Part shown: positions 11,136 to 22,221 of the stretch, one piece after another | How the letters are laid out: every line of letters begins with the position of its first letter | How positions within the stretch are numbered: position 1 is the first letter of the stretch | Origin: Wuchereria bancrofti | Lineage: Eukaryota > Nematoda > Chromadorea > Rhabditida > Onchocercidae | Length of the DNA: 64,000 nucleotides | Reading direction: 5' to 3' | NCBI GenBank assembly: GCA_005281725.1 | Contig: SSBO01000009.1 | Coordinates: forward strand, 5,092,363 to 5,156,362 | Program-made: the position numbers and the translations under genes | Notes under the pieces: model-generated | Told to the model about the DNA's origin: nothing | The model's input: only the letters and a program-made list of their open reading frames with translations | Databases searched by the model: none

Positions 11136-13900
11136 ATGACAAAACTATTGAAAAATGAGGATGAATTCAATCAATTCATCAGAATGACTGAGTTCGTTCC
11201 ATCATTATTTTCCGATATTAGTTTTATACTTAACCGATAGCATGATGTAACATTTTTTTGACCTATGAAATTTCATTCCATTTCTAACCGTTTTGCGAGC
11301 TATACTTTTTCCTTTTGTTGGAATGATGTTGCGGAGATAATTGATATCATCAAGTATATACAGCACATGACATACTATTAACTTCCTAAGCATCGTAAGT
11401 TTGCAAAGCTCTTTGAACTACTAACGAAATTATGATGCTCCTCCTCTAAATGATGTAAATCTTTTAAAAACAAATAAGCATGTGTTTCAGATATGCTCTT
11501 GTGCATTTCTCTGCAAAATGGTGTGAAATATGTGAGCAGCTCAATAATTTATTATTAGAATTTAAAGATGAACTGAAGTGTTTTGATTTTGCTGTAGTGG
11601 AAGCAGAGGAAGTTGCTGGAATATCGGTTGCGAATAAGATTGTCGCAGCTCCAACCATTCTGTTTTTTAAGGTTTCCAATTTTTATTCGCCTGAAATGAT
11701 TTTATTCGCCATTTATATTCATACATTGAATTTATTTCACAGTAAGGAGTTAATAATATAACACACTGGGCCTGAAAAATTACTATTCAACTATCGTTAT
11801 TCTCAGCATCCAATTACAAATTATGATGATACAGTTTCAAATTTCAAATTTGTTACATATTTGATTATTTATTCCATTTTATTCATTGTAACGAATAAAG
11901 CATACAGCAGAATAGTCATTCCTAACGGTAGAGTTTCTATCCTTCTTACTTTTCTTAAAAATGATTAATTTCAGAAAGGGAAGGAAGTCGATCGTTTACA
12001 AGGATTCAATCCGGGCAAATTAAGAATAAAAATCATTAGGCACAATTTTGTTGAAGGCGTTGCTAGCATGACGAAAAAACCAATCGATGATGAGAAAAAT
12101 GTAAATTTGCGTTAAGTTCGTTTACTACCAGAAGTTGTCACGTATTCTACATCTCTCATTACTTTCTTTATGGTGTATGTAGATCCTTTCCAGCTCGTAA
12201 AAGTGCGATGTGGAATAACAGACCCAAAATTCTTTATGATGCTTCCTTATATTCTAGCACTCTTTTAGCTAATTTTCGATCTTGTAGGGTATAAGCATTT
12301 CTTAATTTGTTTGTTTTCAGGATGTGAATAATAGGATGAAATCATTGATCCATCAATCTCCTCTTACGCTTTTTATGAAAGGAACACCGGATAACCCAAA
12401 ATGCGGTTTGTTATAAGAAATTATTTTTTTGCAGAATTTAGAAAAATGTGCTGATTATTACTTTTTACTACATTCGTAGAATTTTTAGTCTTCGAAAAGA
12501 CTTTTCTACTATATCAATTTTAATTTAAAATCCATTTCAGGATTCAGCAGTCAAATTGTTAATCTTTTACATGGGGTAAATGCAGATTTTTCAAGTTTCG
12601 ATGTGTTGGAAGACGATGAGGTAATATTTTTCATTAGCTCATAACAAAAGTTTTGTCTTTTAATTATTATTTTTTCTTTGTTATGAACTGTAGAAACGTT
12701 CTATACATATTGAACTCATATACCATTTGTTTTAAAAAAAATTGCAGGTGAGACAAGGATTAAAAGAATATGGCCATTGGCCTACATTTCCACAGCTTTA
12801 TTTGAATGGAGAACTTATTGGTGGCCTAGATATTCTCAGGGAAGAGTTAAATGATCCTGACTTTCGCAGTAAATTGCCAAAACTGAAGGTAAGTTTTTGT
12901 CACAAATTCATTTCTGAAGCCAACTTAATTAGCAATCTTTTTTCTATTTTTTCTCTCTAATTAAGTTAAATAGTTATTTCAGAGTAACAATGAAAGATTA
13001 AAAGCATTGATCAATAAGGCTCCTCTGATGCTTTTCATGAAAGGAAGTCCTGAAGCACCTCAATGCAGTAAGCTTTGTTATTTTCTAAATTCTAATAGTT
13101 TGCGCAACAAATTATCCTTGATATATTTTAAAAAAAGGAGCATTTGTGGTTTCAATTTTTTCCTCTTCGATTTGCAGAATTCAGCAAAAAGATTATTGAA
13201 GTGCTAGCTGGGGTTAACGCTGCTTATTCATTTTTTGATATCCTTAAAGATGATGAGGTATGTCTTTGTACTTTTAGTTATCTGATTTTTCGTTATATTT
13301 CTTAAAAAGAAACCTGATATTTTACTGCTGATGAAATGTAGATCCAAAAAAAATTCATGATTTTATTTTTCTTTTTGTGGTGGCTTCGAAATTTCCGTAT
13401 TTTATCAAGTATTAAAGACTCTCTTCATCGAAAATAAATCGAAGTCTGAGCCAATCTCTGCAGATACTTTCGCTAAGCAAATTGATTCTTTAATTGTAAT
13501 AACTGTAAAGTGGAAATTGAGTTAGAGAAATCCCGTAAATGGACGATAGCCTTTTGAATATAAATTTAGGTGCTTTTATGATCTCATTTGTTGGCTATTC
13601 CCATACTGGTTTTATGTTACGTTTTGGAGTATAATAATCATGCACCTAACTTTGTTATGGTTATGATTTTTTTTGTACATTAGACTGAACACCGTAAGCA
13701 GGATTTATTGATTTATTACTTATGAATATTTTCTAATATCCACTAGTCGGAATTAGGTACGAGAAGGATTGAAAGAATATAGCAACTGGCCAACTTATCC
13801 GCAGCTGTATTTGAATGGTGAACTGATCGGTGGTTTGGATGTGGTTACAGAGGAGTTGAAGAACCCCAATTTTGTGGAGAAACTACCTAAATCGAGCTGA
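11136..13900 (+). CDS. GLRX3: Glutaredoxin 3 (PICOT-type multidomain monothiol glutaredoxin)
   Basis: Cytosolic/nuclear Fe-S cluster carrier; family members bind [2Fe-2S] clusters between monothiol Grx domains and glutathione and work with BolA-type partners. Nine exons: 11136-11191, 11491-11671, 11975-12100, 12321-12405, 12541-12620, 12748-12888, 12983-13067, 13178-13257, 13757-13900; all phases close, 325 aa (human 335). Domain order is thioredoxin-like (residues 1-110, W29-C-E-I-C33), Grx 1 (122-215, C149GFS) and Grx 2 (224-325, C251KFS). Both Grx domains carry the typical WPTxPQLYxNGExIGGLD segment. A likely spliced-leader acceptor TTTCAG lies 8 bp before the ATG. The odd points are the CKFS in place of CGFS in Grx 2 and the full CxxC in the Trx domain. 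The family call is very secure. Confidence 0.95.
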
Positions 13901-15149
13901 TGAAAAAAATGAAGTGATTGATTAGTTCTGTATGTTAATATTGATGAACTGTTCTTTTTATATTTCCCCTTTTGTATGTTCATTGCTAATCATTTTTTTA
14001 AGGAATGAAAGTTGCATTTCTACATTTTCCTATCGCACTTTTGTTTTAGCTAGCCTCATATTTTATTGGTTAGGAACATACGAATATCTGCAATTATCGT
14101 TCACTTCATGAATTCGTTAATTTGCAATTTTTGATCTTTCAAAGGTCATATGTCCACGAAACGATTCTCAATGCATACCTTTTTCGGCATTTATAGTACA
14201 GAACCTATTCTGTCCTAAAGGTGACACGAATTTGAGTAGGTTTTATGATTTAGTTTTAAATTACGTTTATCACGTGATCGAGCCTACCAAAGTTTCTACA
14301 TGTATAGTAACACCAGAAATTAAATCATTAAGTATATTTTTGACTTATCACTGTTGCAAAAGTAATCACTCTTTGCTGGTATATATTAGAAATATGAAGT
14401 TGCACGACTAAATGGTGCTCGAATTTTTGCAACATTTTTTGAGCATTGTATATGTTGAGGCTTCCGAAAAATTGTGCAACCCTCTATTTGCAATTTTTGC
14501 TGTAATTTCAGAAAGAGAAAGAGGAAAAAGCACCCGTGAGTATAAGTCTTTTTGATTTTCGCGACTATTTACCTGAAATGTGTTGCATAAAGCAAATTTG
14601 CTCTGCCAGTAACTTTATTTTTATTTGATCATCGCAGATGTAGCTTATGCTTGATAAGCAATAACAGAGTTAGGTTGGAGTAACTATCAAGTGTAGCAAT
14701 GTCTAGAAAAGTATTCGCCTCAACATACGAGCAGAGCATTTCGTAACACAATCTCAAGTGGTGGATAAACAATTTATCAAAAGAGTCATGAACTTTATGA
14801 AGCATATCAGGAGCATTTATAGTAAAAGGTCATAGGAAGCAATTATAATTGTTCATCGTTGTAGACTGAGGGGTTGCAAGAAGATTACGTGTGCTCGGGA
14901 TTTGTAATTCTTCGTTTCTTGGTAGTGTTTTCAAGTTTGATATTTTAATATTTTGTTTTTCCATGTCCTAAACAAGTAACTTCTGAATTAATTTTATATG
15001 AATTTGGCGCAATTTATAGAATGTAAGATATCCATATTTCAAGTGTTCAAGTATAAAACCTCAAGAATGCTCAAAAATTTCATTAATGATTTCTCTTTAA
15101 TCATAAGATCATATTTAGATGTTTTTTTTTTGTTTCAAACGGTATGATT
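13901..15149. other. Intergenic, nothing clear
   Basis: No gene supported. A 25-bp stretch at about 14511-14535 encoding KEKEEKAP is flanked by perfect-looking splice sites (TTTCAG and GTGAGT) but is isolated. The rest is AT-rich. Confidence 0.5.
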
Positions 15150-15919
15150 TCAATTACCAATTTCAGTTACAAATAGTTCTTTGTTTTCCGTAATTAAAAT
15201 ATGAAATCTACCAGCATTTGTTGGCATATTGGCAGCTGGAACGAATGGAGTGGGTTCTTGAGCTGTAAAAGGAACTTCATGTACTAGAATTAATGCTGCA
15301 AGCAAGTCTTTCAAGATTTTTTCTAAAAGATTTCACACTCATGATCTTTGTCCATTTAAATCAACTATTATCTCCTAAATTTGTTGTAAGGGAATGCGTT
15401 GTTAAAGTAAGACGATTAGGTTGAGTCCTTATTCAAAAGCAGAAATTTTAAAGCAGTATGTCTCATTTGAAATAGCGTGAAAACTATGTCTTTTCGGAAA
15501 CTAATGATATGATGGTATTGGGATAATTTATATTCTTCGTTTTGAATCGATCAGATAGGCAATACCCGTCTGTTTTGTTTCACGGCATCAAAGGAACAAC
15601 AGCTTTAATTAAGGTTAATGAGCAAGGTTCTAATTCTTATAAAATTTAGGGAAAAGAACAAAATCCCGCAAACCCTAGTGATGTTTTGTGCTTTTGTTCC
15701 ATGATCGAAGCTGACGGCATTTGGAACACTTGTTATATTATTCACTGGAACAACCGTTTGTGCCCTTGTATTCCATAATTTCGAATTCAGTAGCTTCTTT
15801 CTGGATAATGGTGACATCAATCTGAATAGGAAATTTCCATGAGGCTTCTTGGGAATGTGCAAATTTGGAAAGGGGATAGTTGAAAGTTTAAACTCATATT
15901 TATCTTCCCGAAAATTCAT
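15150..15919 (-). CDS. Possible terminal exons of an unrecognised minus-strand gene
   Basis: Two segments read like coding sequence on the minus strand. One is about 15847-15674, preceded by the acceptor-like TTCCCAAG and ending near GTTTGC; it encodes a basic then polar stretch beginning KPHGNFLFRLMSPLSRKKLL. The other is 15295-15150, after the acceptor GCTTGCAG, encoding LILVHEVPFTAQEPTPFVPA and ending at a TGA. They could be the C-terminal exons of the large reading frame upstream (16178-18127), joined by a donor inside it, or a small separate gene. The splice phase between the two segments does not close directly, so a further exon or a different boundary is needed. I recognise no domain. 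Confidence 0.35.
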
Positions 15920-15951
15920 ATCATAAACTCATATCTATTTTTCCGAAAATT
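15887..15951. repeat. Two-copy tandem repeat of about 32 bp
   Basis: AAACTCATATTTATCTTCCC... and AAACTCATATCTATTTTTCC... follow each other, each leading into GAAAATT. The copies are imperfect. Confidence 0.75.
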
Positions 15952-16177
15952 GAAATTGCAATTTGCATGCTGGCAATGCTCTATCGATGACTGTATTGCA
16001 TTAATCAGTTATCCTTAGTGGTGGAGATAGTGATTTTTTCTAAATTACATTTGTACTGGCTGACTCAAATCAATAAATTACAAGTTATGACGCAATTTTA
16101 ATTCAACTTTTAATGGCTATGGAAACTTCTATATTACTATTTTCTATATTCTATATGTTTTTATTATAGATCCTCCT

Positions 16178-18127
16178 TTATTGTAGATCCTTGGGTTCTT
16201 TTAAAGCAGTCGTCGTCCAAAATTTAAGTTTTAAAATCTTTAAATTAATGTAGAAATCCTTGGATTCATTTCTAAGAATTTGGAGTAATTGAACTAACCC
16301 ATTTTTAAGTAACAGTTTATTCTCGTTAGTAGAGCTATTCTGTGGCAATAAGTAACTGATTGGACAATTAGGTGTAGCGCTCACTGCATTATCAACTGAT
16401 GAAAATTGCACATTCAGCAAAGGGTTTGAATGCTGTTGATAAGCTTGTATTGGAGCAGTCATCGTTGGTAAGGACTGTCTTAGTGGTTGACTGGGTGTCA
16501 GGAACTGAACTGGTTCTGATTGTGAGAAGGAATTGTATGGATTCGCAAAATATGAATGGTTTTCTGCAGACATTGATAAATTAGGGAAGCACAACATTGA
16601 TCCAAATCGTATTGGAAGTTGAAAACCGGACATCGGTTGTTGAATTCCTACGATTGAGGTTGGTGATTGTGTGGAATAATTAGCTCGAGGAAAGCAAGGT
16701 CTAATATTCTGAATTACTTTTTCATGTTGAGTACTAGTGTCCAGATTCTTTGCTTTTTTGATATAAGGTGAGAGATATGTAGCATTCCAGAATTCTTGGA
16801 TTCGTTTCACTGCAATAATCGTATCCTTTGTTCCCAGCTTATAGGAAGCACTATTTCTGTACTGATGATCCTTTAATTTATCCGCTTGCTGTGACAGTCT
16901 ATCGGAAGTTCGCAATCCGCGAACGCCACAGTTTTTATTTGGCTCAACTGGACTTGCGGAATTCAATTCGCCAAGATGGTTGCTCATTGGATTTCGACCA
17001 TTATTTTTTATTTGTTTTTCTATCGTTTCTTTAAGACAGTCCACCAAAACGATGTCTTCATCCTCTTCCTTCTCACCTGAAGTTTTTTCTTGGGAAGTTT
17101 CAGAAGAGTTTAAAGGTTTTTTGGAAACTCTTAACTCTGTTTTCCCAAGTTGATCATTGTTTTCCCATGTACAGCACAATTGTCTCGATAGTTCCAACCT
17201 TTTCTGTTCTGTAGAATTCATCGTGTTTTCATTATTCTGCTGTTTCAATAACTCCTCATTTTGATTACTATTTGTATGATGTTGATAAACCTGGGTAATT
17301 GCTTTCTTTGTACAGCTAACAGATTCAGTTTCATTATCAATTTTCAAATATTCACTTCCATCACCATTAACATTGACGATACTGTTGCTGTTGTTATTGC
17401 CGAGCTCACTTTCCTCATTTTCTTGCAAATTTTGGACAGTATTGTGGTGTTTCTGTTGAATTTCTTTCAATTTTGAGTAGAGAGAATCAATTTTCGCTTT
17501 TAACGCAATAATTTCATTATCAGTTTTTGTCGTATTATTTATTGGCAAAGATTCGGATGTCACATCTTTTCTATCACTGATCTTTCTTGAAGTTTGTACA
17601 TCCGGCAGCGAAAACGCGTTGTAACCATTAGTGAATTGATTTTGTCCATCCGATAAGATAAGAGGTTTTTTGGGGACTGTTTTTTCGATATGATTATTTC
17701 CAGTATTAATGTTTGTTCCACTGAAGATGGCTTCTTTTTCAATTGTCAGATTTGAAGGCGATGCAAGTTTCTCTATTATCTGAGATTTTAATAAATCTGA
17801 AGTTTTGGATGACACGAGAGGTTTGATTACAACCAACGAATCATTGAGCAAGTGCAACTTAGGATTGGTAAGGCATATTTCAGGATTGGATTCATGACAT
17901 TCTGAAGGTCTCATCAGTCTCGGTACGGAGCTACCTAACGGATCTATAAGATTATGTTCTCTCAGATTCGATGAAATCCTTGACATTGGTAGAAACTGAT
18001 ATAAGTTATTATCACAAAAAAAAGATGGATTTCGATTTCCATACGGATTCGGGTCCAGTTCACTTCTTGATATTATAAAAGATGGCTTAAATGGTAAACT
18101 TGAGCCATCTTGGTCCATTATTATCAA
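16178..18127 (-). CDS. Uncharacterised 649-codon Asn/Ser/Gln-rich protein
   Basis: One uninterrupted frame of 649 codons, far longer than chance allows in this AT-rich DNA, so coding status is secure. I do not recognise the family. It is polar throughout: rich in Asn, Ser, Gln and Lys, with a short likely coiled coil near residues 207-230 (KAKIDSLYSKLKEIQQKHHN), an acidic patch (GEKEEDEDIVLVD) and a Pro/Gln/Ser-rich C-terminal third. No signal peptide or membrane segment is visible, so a soluble, largely disordered protein is inferred. Start could be the first Met or Met4 (18118), since the sequence begins MIIMDQDG. The true protein may be longer at the C-terminus if a donor near the end joins the exons at 15.1-15.9 kb. 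A nuclear scaffold or regulator is possible but unsupported. Confidence 0.75.
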   Translation of the reverse strand: MIIMDQDGSSLPFKPSFIISRSELDPNPYGNRNPSFFCDNNLYQFLPMSRISSNLREHNLIDPLGSSVPRLMRPSECHESNPEICLTNPKLHLLNDSLVVIKPLVSSKTSDLLKSQIIEKLASPSNLTIEKEAIFSGTNINTGNNHIEKTVPKKPLILSDGQNQFTNGYNAFSLPDVQTSRKISDRKDVTSESLPINNTTKTDNEIIALKAKIDSLYSKLKEIQQKHHNTVQNLQENEESELGNNNSNSIVNVNGDGSEYLKIDNETESVSCTKKAITQVYQHHTNSNQNEELLKQQNNENTMNSTEQKRLELSRQLCCTWENNDQLGKTELRVSKKPLNSSETSQEKTSGEKEEDEDIVLVDCLKETIEKQIKNNGRNPMSNHLGELNSASPVEPNKNCGVRGLRTSDRLSQQADKLKDHQYRNSASYKLGTKDTIIAVKRIQEFWNATYLSPYIKKAKNLDTSTQHEKVIQNIRPCFPRANYSTQSPTSIVGIQQPMSGFQLPIRFGSMLCFPNLSMSAENHSYFANPYNSFSQSEPVQFLTPSQPLRQSLPTMTAPIQAYQQHSNPLLNVQFSSVDNAVSATPNCPISYLLPQNSSTNENKLLLKNGLVQLLQILRNESKDFYINLKILKLKFWTTTALKEPKDLQ

Positions 18128-19397
18128 TTATTGTGGATTTTCTTCTTCCTTGAAATTCTTAATCACCTGGAAGTTATTTGCTTAGCGTTTTAAAAATTCC
18201 TCCAAATTTACATTAAAACGGCACAGCATGGCAGATGGCGTAAAACTTCAAAATTGTTACCTTCGCACATTAAAGTATTTTTTGATGTGAGATTGCAATA
18301 AGTATTGCAACAGTAGCGGGGTTACAGTATATACGACATTAACAAATATATCTTTTACACTGTAATTTGAAGCTTTGCAGTTATTAACAAATAAGAAATT
18401 TCAAATGTGCTTATTAAAGAAATTAAAAAATGCAATATGAAGGTAAAAAAATTCGGTAAAAAATTTTAAAATTACTGTCAAACTCGAATTGCAAACGCAT
18501 ATTAGCTTTGATGGAGCTTCTTGAAGATCAAGGGTTTTAAAAGCGTGGAGAATTCTACTTTTTAAATCAATAGAGGACTTCAAATTCTTAAATCATGGAA
18601 AGTTTTGAAAATTTTGAACGACAATCCAATTATACAAGCTTTGAAAGCCGTACTGATGATGGTACTGTAAAGGTAAATGAGAATTTAGTATAATTAAAAA
18701 TTTCAAGTAGGCATGTTTGTAGATAAAAGAACAAACGTAATAGAAAAATGAGAAACTTAAAAAGTGAGCTGTCGAAGAATGGCAAAGACTGGCAAACACA
18801 GCACAATATGCAATGACAGATTTGATTTTACCAAAAATTCAGCATCTTATTATTGTCGCTTTAAAAAAAAGCCATTTTCAGAAAGCAGGACATGCATTAT
18901 AAATTATATAAAGTTAATCTTTGGTTGAGAGTTGGAAAAGAGTCAAATGCAAAAAAAAATTGCAATTTCTAAAACTTCACTCTAACATGGTCACTGAATA
19001 ATTGAGTAGAATGATTGCTTCACCACAGATCTCTCATCACGTTACAGTCAAATATTTGTTATAAATTTTAAATGGGATTTGGAGAGATTCAAATTGGAAT
19101 AACCAAGCAAGTGTCAAAAAACCTTCCGAGACAAGTAATTTTGCAATATCTGCCACTGGAGATGCTCATCCGCATGTACGATTTTTTCAAACGACGAAGA
19201 TTTTAACGATGTTCGATCGCTACGGCAGTTTTTAGAAGCAGCACCAGTACAATGATGTCTTCGCGTACTACTAGCAGTGGATATCTATAGCATTAATTCG
19301 CATCATCTAAAACTCTATTGCTGTGGGAGTTTTATCTCCGCTTGATTTGTGAGAATCATACTATTTTTTGAAAATGATTCTCTGGTATTTTCTTGAT
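18128..19397. other. Intergenic, nothing clear
   Basis: Contains the promoter side of the minus-strand orphan gene and the left flank of the BEL/Pao-like fragment. No exon chain or RNA gene seen. Confidence 0.5.
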
Positions 19398-19787
19398 TTA
19401 AATGTTGAAGTACCAAACAATATTCATCACTATATATTTTAAGATAATAATAGTTTCTCTTGTTCTAGTAATCAAGCTTAAAATACCTTGTGGATCGTCA
19501 ACTATATTGGCATATTTCGCCTCTTCTTCCTTTCTCTTCGTTGCGATTGTCAAGTTTTGAATGATATCCAACCATTTTTGATTGGCTGTTTCGAGCAACC
19601 CAGCATAATATTCGAGATGTGTGATCTTCTCTTTGACGATTCGCGATTTAATTTCGTATTGTTGTTTGAGTTCCTCTTGCGAAAGTGTTTGACTCGGTGG
19701 AGTTATATCGAGTTTGCTTGCTTCGGTAAGAAGTTCTCGAGTTCTCGATTTTGGTATTTCGCTTCCTTTAGTCATACTTTCAGACAT
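19398..19787 (-). pseudogene. Gag N-terminal fragment of the retroelement
   Basis: The frame opens MSESMTKGSEIPKSR, has a helical, charged body (QQYEIKSRIVKEKITHLEYY) and reaches about residue 118 before the similarity seems to end and the frame runs into AT-rich flank. It lacks the later gag parts and any pol, so it is a relic. N-terminal helices rich in Leu, Glu and Lys are usual for BEL/Pao gag proteins. The exact breakpoint cannot be placed without an intact copy. Confidence 0.6.
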
Positions 19788-20295
19788 ATTTCCCGGCTCG
19801 TGGCACCAAAATTTTGTTGTGAAAGTTGGGGTTCAGTCTGAATATAACTTCCGTATGCTCAAAGTCCTTCCTTGTTTGTTATTGTAGTTGGTGTAGATGA
19901 ATGCATTGAATGATAGGCCTGTAACGATTTTATTTGCTAACACCCGCAATATATAGATATTAATCTATAGCAACAATACTGATAATTTCGTAGAGTATCT
20001 ACGAATTTGATGAAGAAAGTGGATGAAAGAATAAATTGATGGGGAAATGAATTGAATTGTGGGAAAGGGAGAACAGCCGAATCGTAGCTTACTGGTAAGG
20101 AAAAAACTGTTAGAACTGATTGAGACAAAGGATTTAAATCCTTATGTAGTGGGCATTGACTTGCAACAAGCGCATGATTATTAAGTAAGGAGCTATCAAA
20201 TGATCTTTGCTCTTTATATAGTAAGAGATGGGTTTTAATATTGTAGCTTGCCAAAGGATGACTATCAGCTTAAAAGGCCTTACAATATTTCGACA
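19398..20295 (-). mobile_element. Truncated BEL/Pao-like LTR retroelement: 5' LTR, PBS and gag start
   Basis: Read on the minus strand, a putative 481-bp LTR (20295-19815) starts TGTCGAAATATTG and ends ACAACA, thus TG...CA. It contains a TATA box (TATATAAAGA, 20220-20211). Six bases after it lies an 18-base candidate primer-binding site, TGGTGCCACGAGCCGGGA (19808-19791), starting with the TGG that pairs with a tRNA CCA end. Three bases later the gag-like frame starts (ATG at 19787). The element breaks off in or just after gag (about 19400-19440); no protease, reverse transcriptase, integrase or second LTR is present. BEL/Pao is my best assignment from the layout and the helical gag N-terminus; Ty3 type is the alternative. 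Confidence 0.7.
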
Positions 20296-21560
20296 TTGTA
20301 AGCAAATTTGATTTGGAACAAAGGAGTAATTTTTAACATATTAAACAATGTACATACCCTTTTGTTAACAGATAAAAATGTCGGGACAAGCAGATAAGCT
20401 AAGTATAATGGGTGATGAAGATGAGTGATGAAATAATGATTGCTTACATGATGTATAATTTGAAACAGTTTTGCATTTCTAATGTTCAATTAAAACGAAA
20501 TTTAGTATTATGGATTAATGCAATTTTATTGATATATTTGGTAAGTTATTTGGAGGTTCGCGAGATTATTTCGAGTTTCGCGACAATTGCCATAAATGAA
20601 CAGTGATTGTAAGGAAGCGTGGTACCAAGAAGATATGGAAATTTCTCCGACTCTTTCAAAATAAATCGTAACCTGTTTGATGTTTCTTTCTTAATTTGGA
20701 ATCCTTTTACTCTCCTCTACTTTTTACCATAATCAAGATAAGCTAAAACAACAATTTCAACTCCTAATTAGACTAAAATTACTACCTTTTTTCGAGATCA
20801 GAAATAATGAGTGATAATGAATAAATATGGTAATCGATAAATCTATAAGTTTCATTTCCTTTTTAAATGACAAAAAAAAATCATTTGAAATATATGAAAA
20901 AAAAAAAAATGAATCGATAATAATTAGCAATCATTCAAATATATTGAAAAAAATAATTATTTAAATGATTTTTACATCAACTGATTAAAAATTACTGTTG
21001 ACAGTGAAAAGATTTAATTTTCTTTATAAATAACATTGAATTAACCTATGGCACAATAACACAAAATTAAGCCCAAAATAAAAAAATGTATATTAGTAGA
21101 GTTGTTAGTTCAAATAAATGCAAAACATTTAGCTCTTCTACCAGAAGCCGATAAAATTTGGGGGTAAAATTACTCCCATTTCTGCTTCTCTTGATTGGCT
21201 TGTCCCAACTTTCTTTAAATCGAATGAAAAATGATTCGAGAATTGCTTTATCTTTAGGTTAATTAACTTAATAGTTTAACTTGCAAAATATTAGCTGGAA
21301 ATAAAAACAATTTATAAAGAACGGTGCTGACACAGTGCTCGAATTGCTGATTGTGAGTTTAAATTTTACAAAATCCTGAAAAGGTGATCGTGGGGTATGA
21401 GAAATTTGTTTTTTTCTCAGTGATTACATGATTTATGATGGAACCCATGATCTTCAACAGTTCAAAAACTTATCGCTCAGTGATAGAAGTTGAACGTACA
21501 ATGGCAAGAAAAATTATACCAAAAAGTTCTTTTTTTAATTTCCTTATTCGAAACAAAGCA

Positions 21561-22221
21561 GAGAGAAGAAGATTTGATTATATTTATATTTTATCATATT
21601 TGAGAGGATTAATAATATTAAAAAATCGTAACAGAATAGAATTGTATGAGTTATTTCCAGTTTTATAATCTTCAGACATCATGAAGCAAAAAATTGTGAG
21701 TGGAAAATTTTGTTTAAACTTTGCTGTTTTATTGCGTCTCGCACATAAAATTTTAATATTTCACGAAAATAACGTATTTTTTATAAAAAATAATTATTAT
21801 TATTCTGCTTTCGAAACTAACTGATTAGTTTCAAAAAATTGAAAATACAACTGAATTCAAACTATCAGACAATAAATAAATAAAATGTCCCTTTCTAGTT
21901 TTAAAGCCACAGTGCTTTAGTCATACTGATAGTGCTATTCACTGAATCTATTTCAGACTTCCTACTCTCATCCCATGGCAGAAAGCAAATGAAATATATG
22001 ACAATTAACTTAATTATCATATTTCACAAATTTGCTTCTAGACTATTATATTATTCGATCAACTATAATGCGATTATGTGTGAGAGAAAATTTGATTATA
22101 TTTATATTTGATTATATTTGAGGGAAGATTAATATTAGAAAAGCGGAATAGTATGATAAAATTGTAAGTTATTTGTAGTTTTATAATATTCAGACATGAT
22201 GAGGCAAAAAATTGTGAGTGG
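21561..22221 (+). repeat. Diverged direct repeat, two copies of about 140 bp
   Basis: Copy 1 is 21561-21703 and copy 2 is 22082-22221, both +. Shared landmarks in order: GATTATATTTATATTT, TTTGAG, AGTTATTT, AGTTTTATAAT, TTCAGACAT, and GCAAAAAATTGTGAGTGGA. Copies differ by substitutions and small indels. Neither is coding. This may be two relics of a non-autonomous transposon. Confidence 0.8.

Noticed and set aside
14511..14535. 25-bp mini-exon with good splice sites
   Set aside because: Too short and isolated to assign to any gene.
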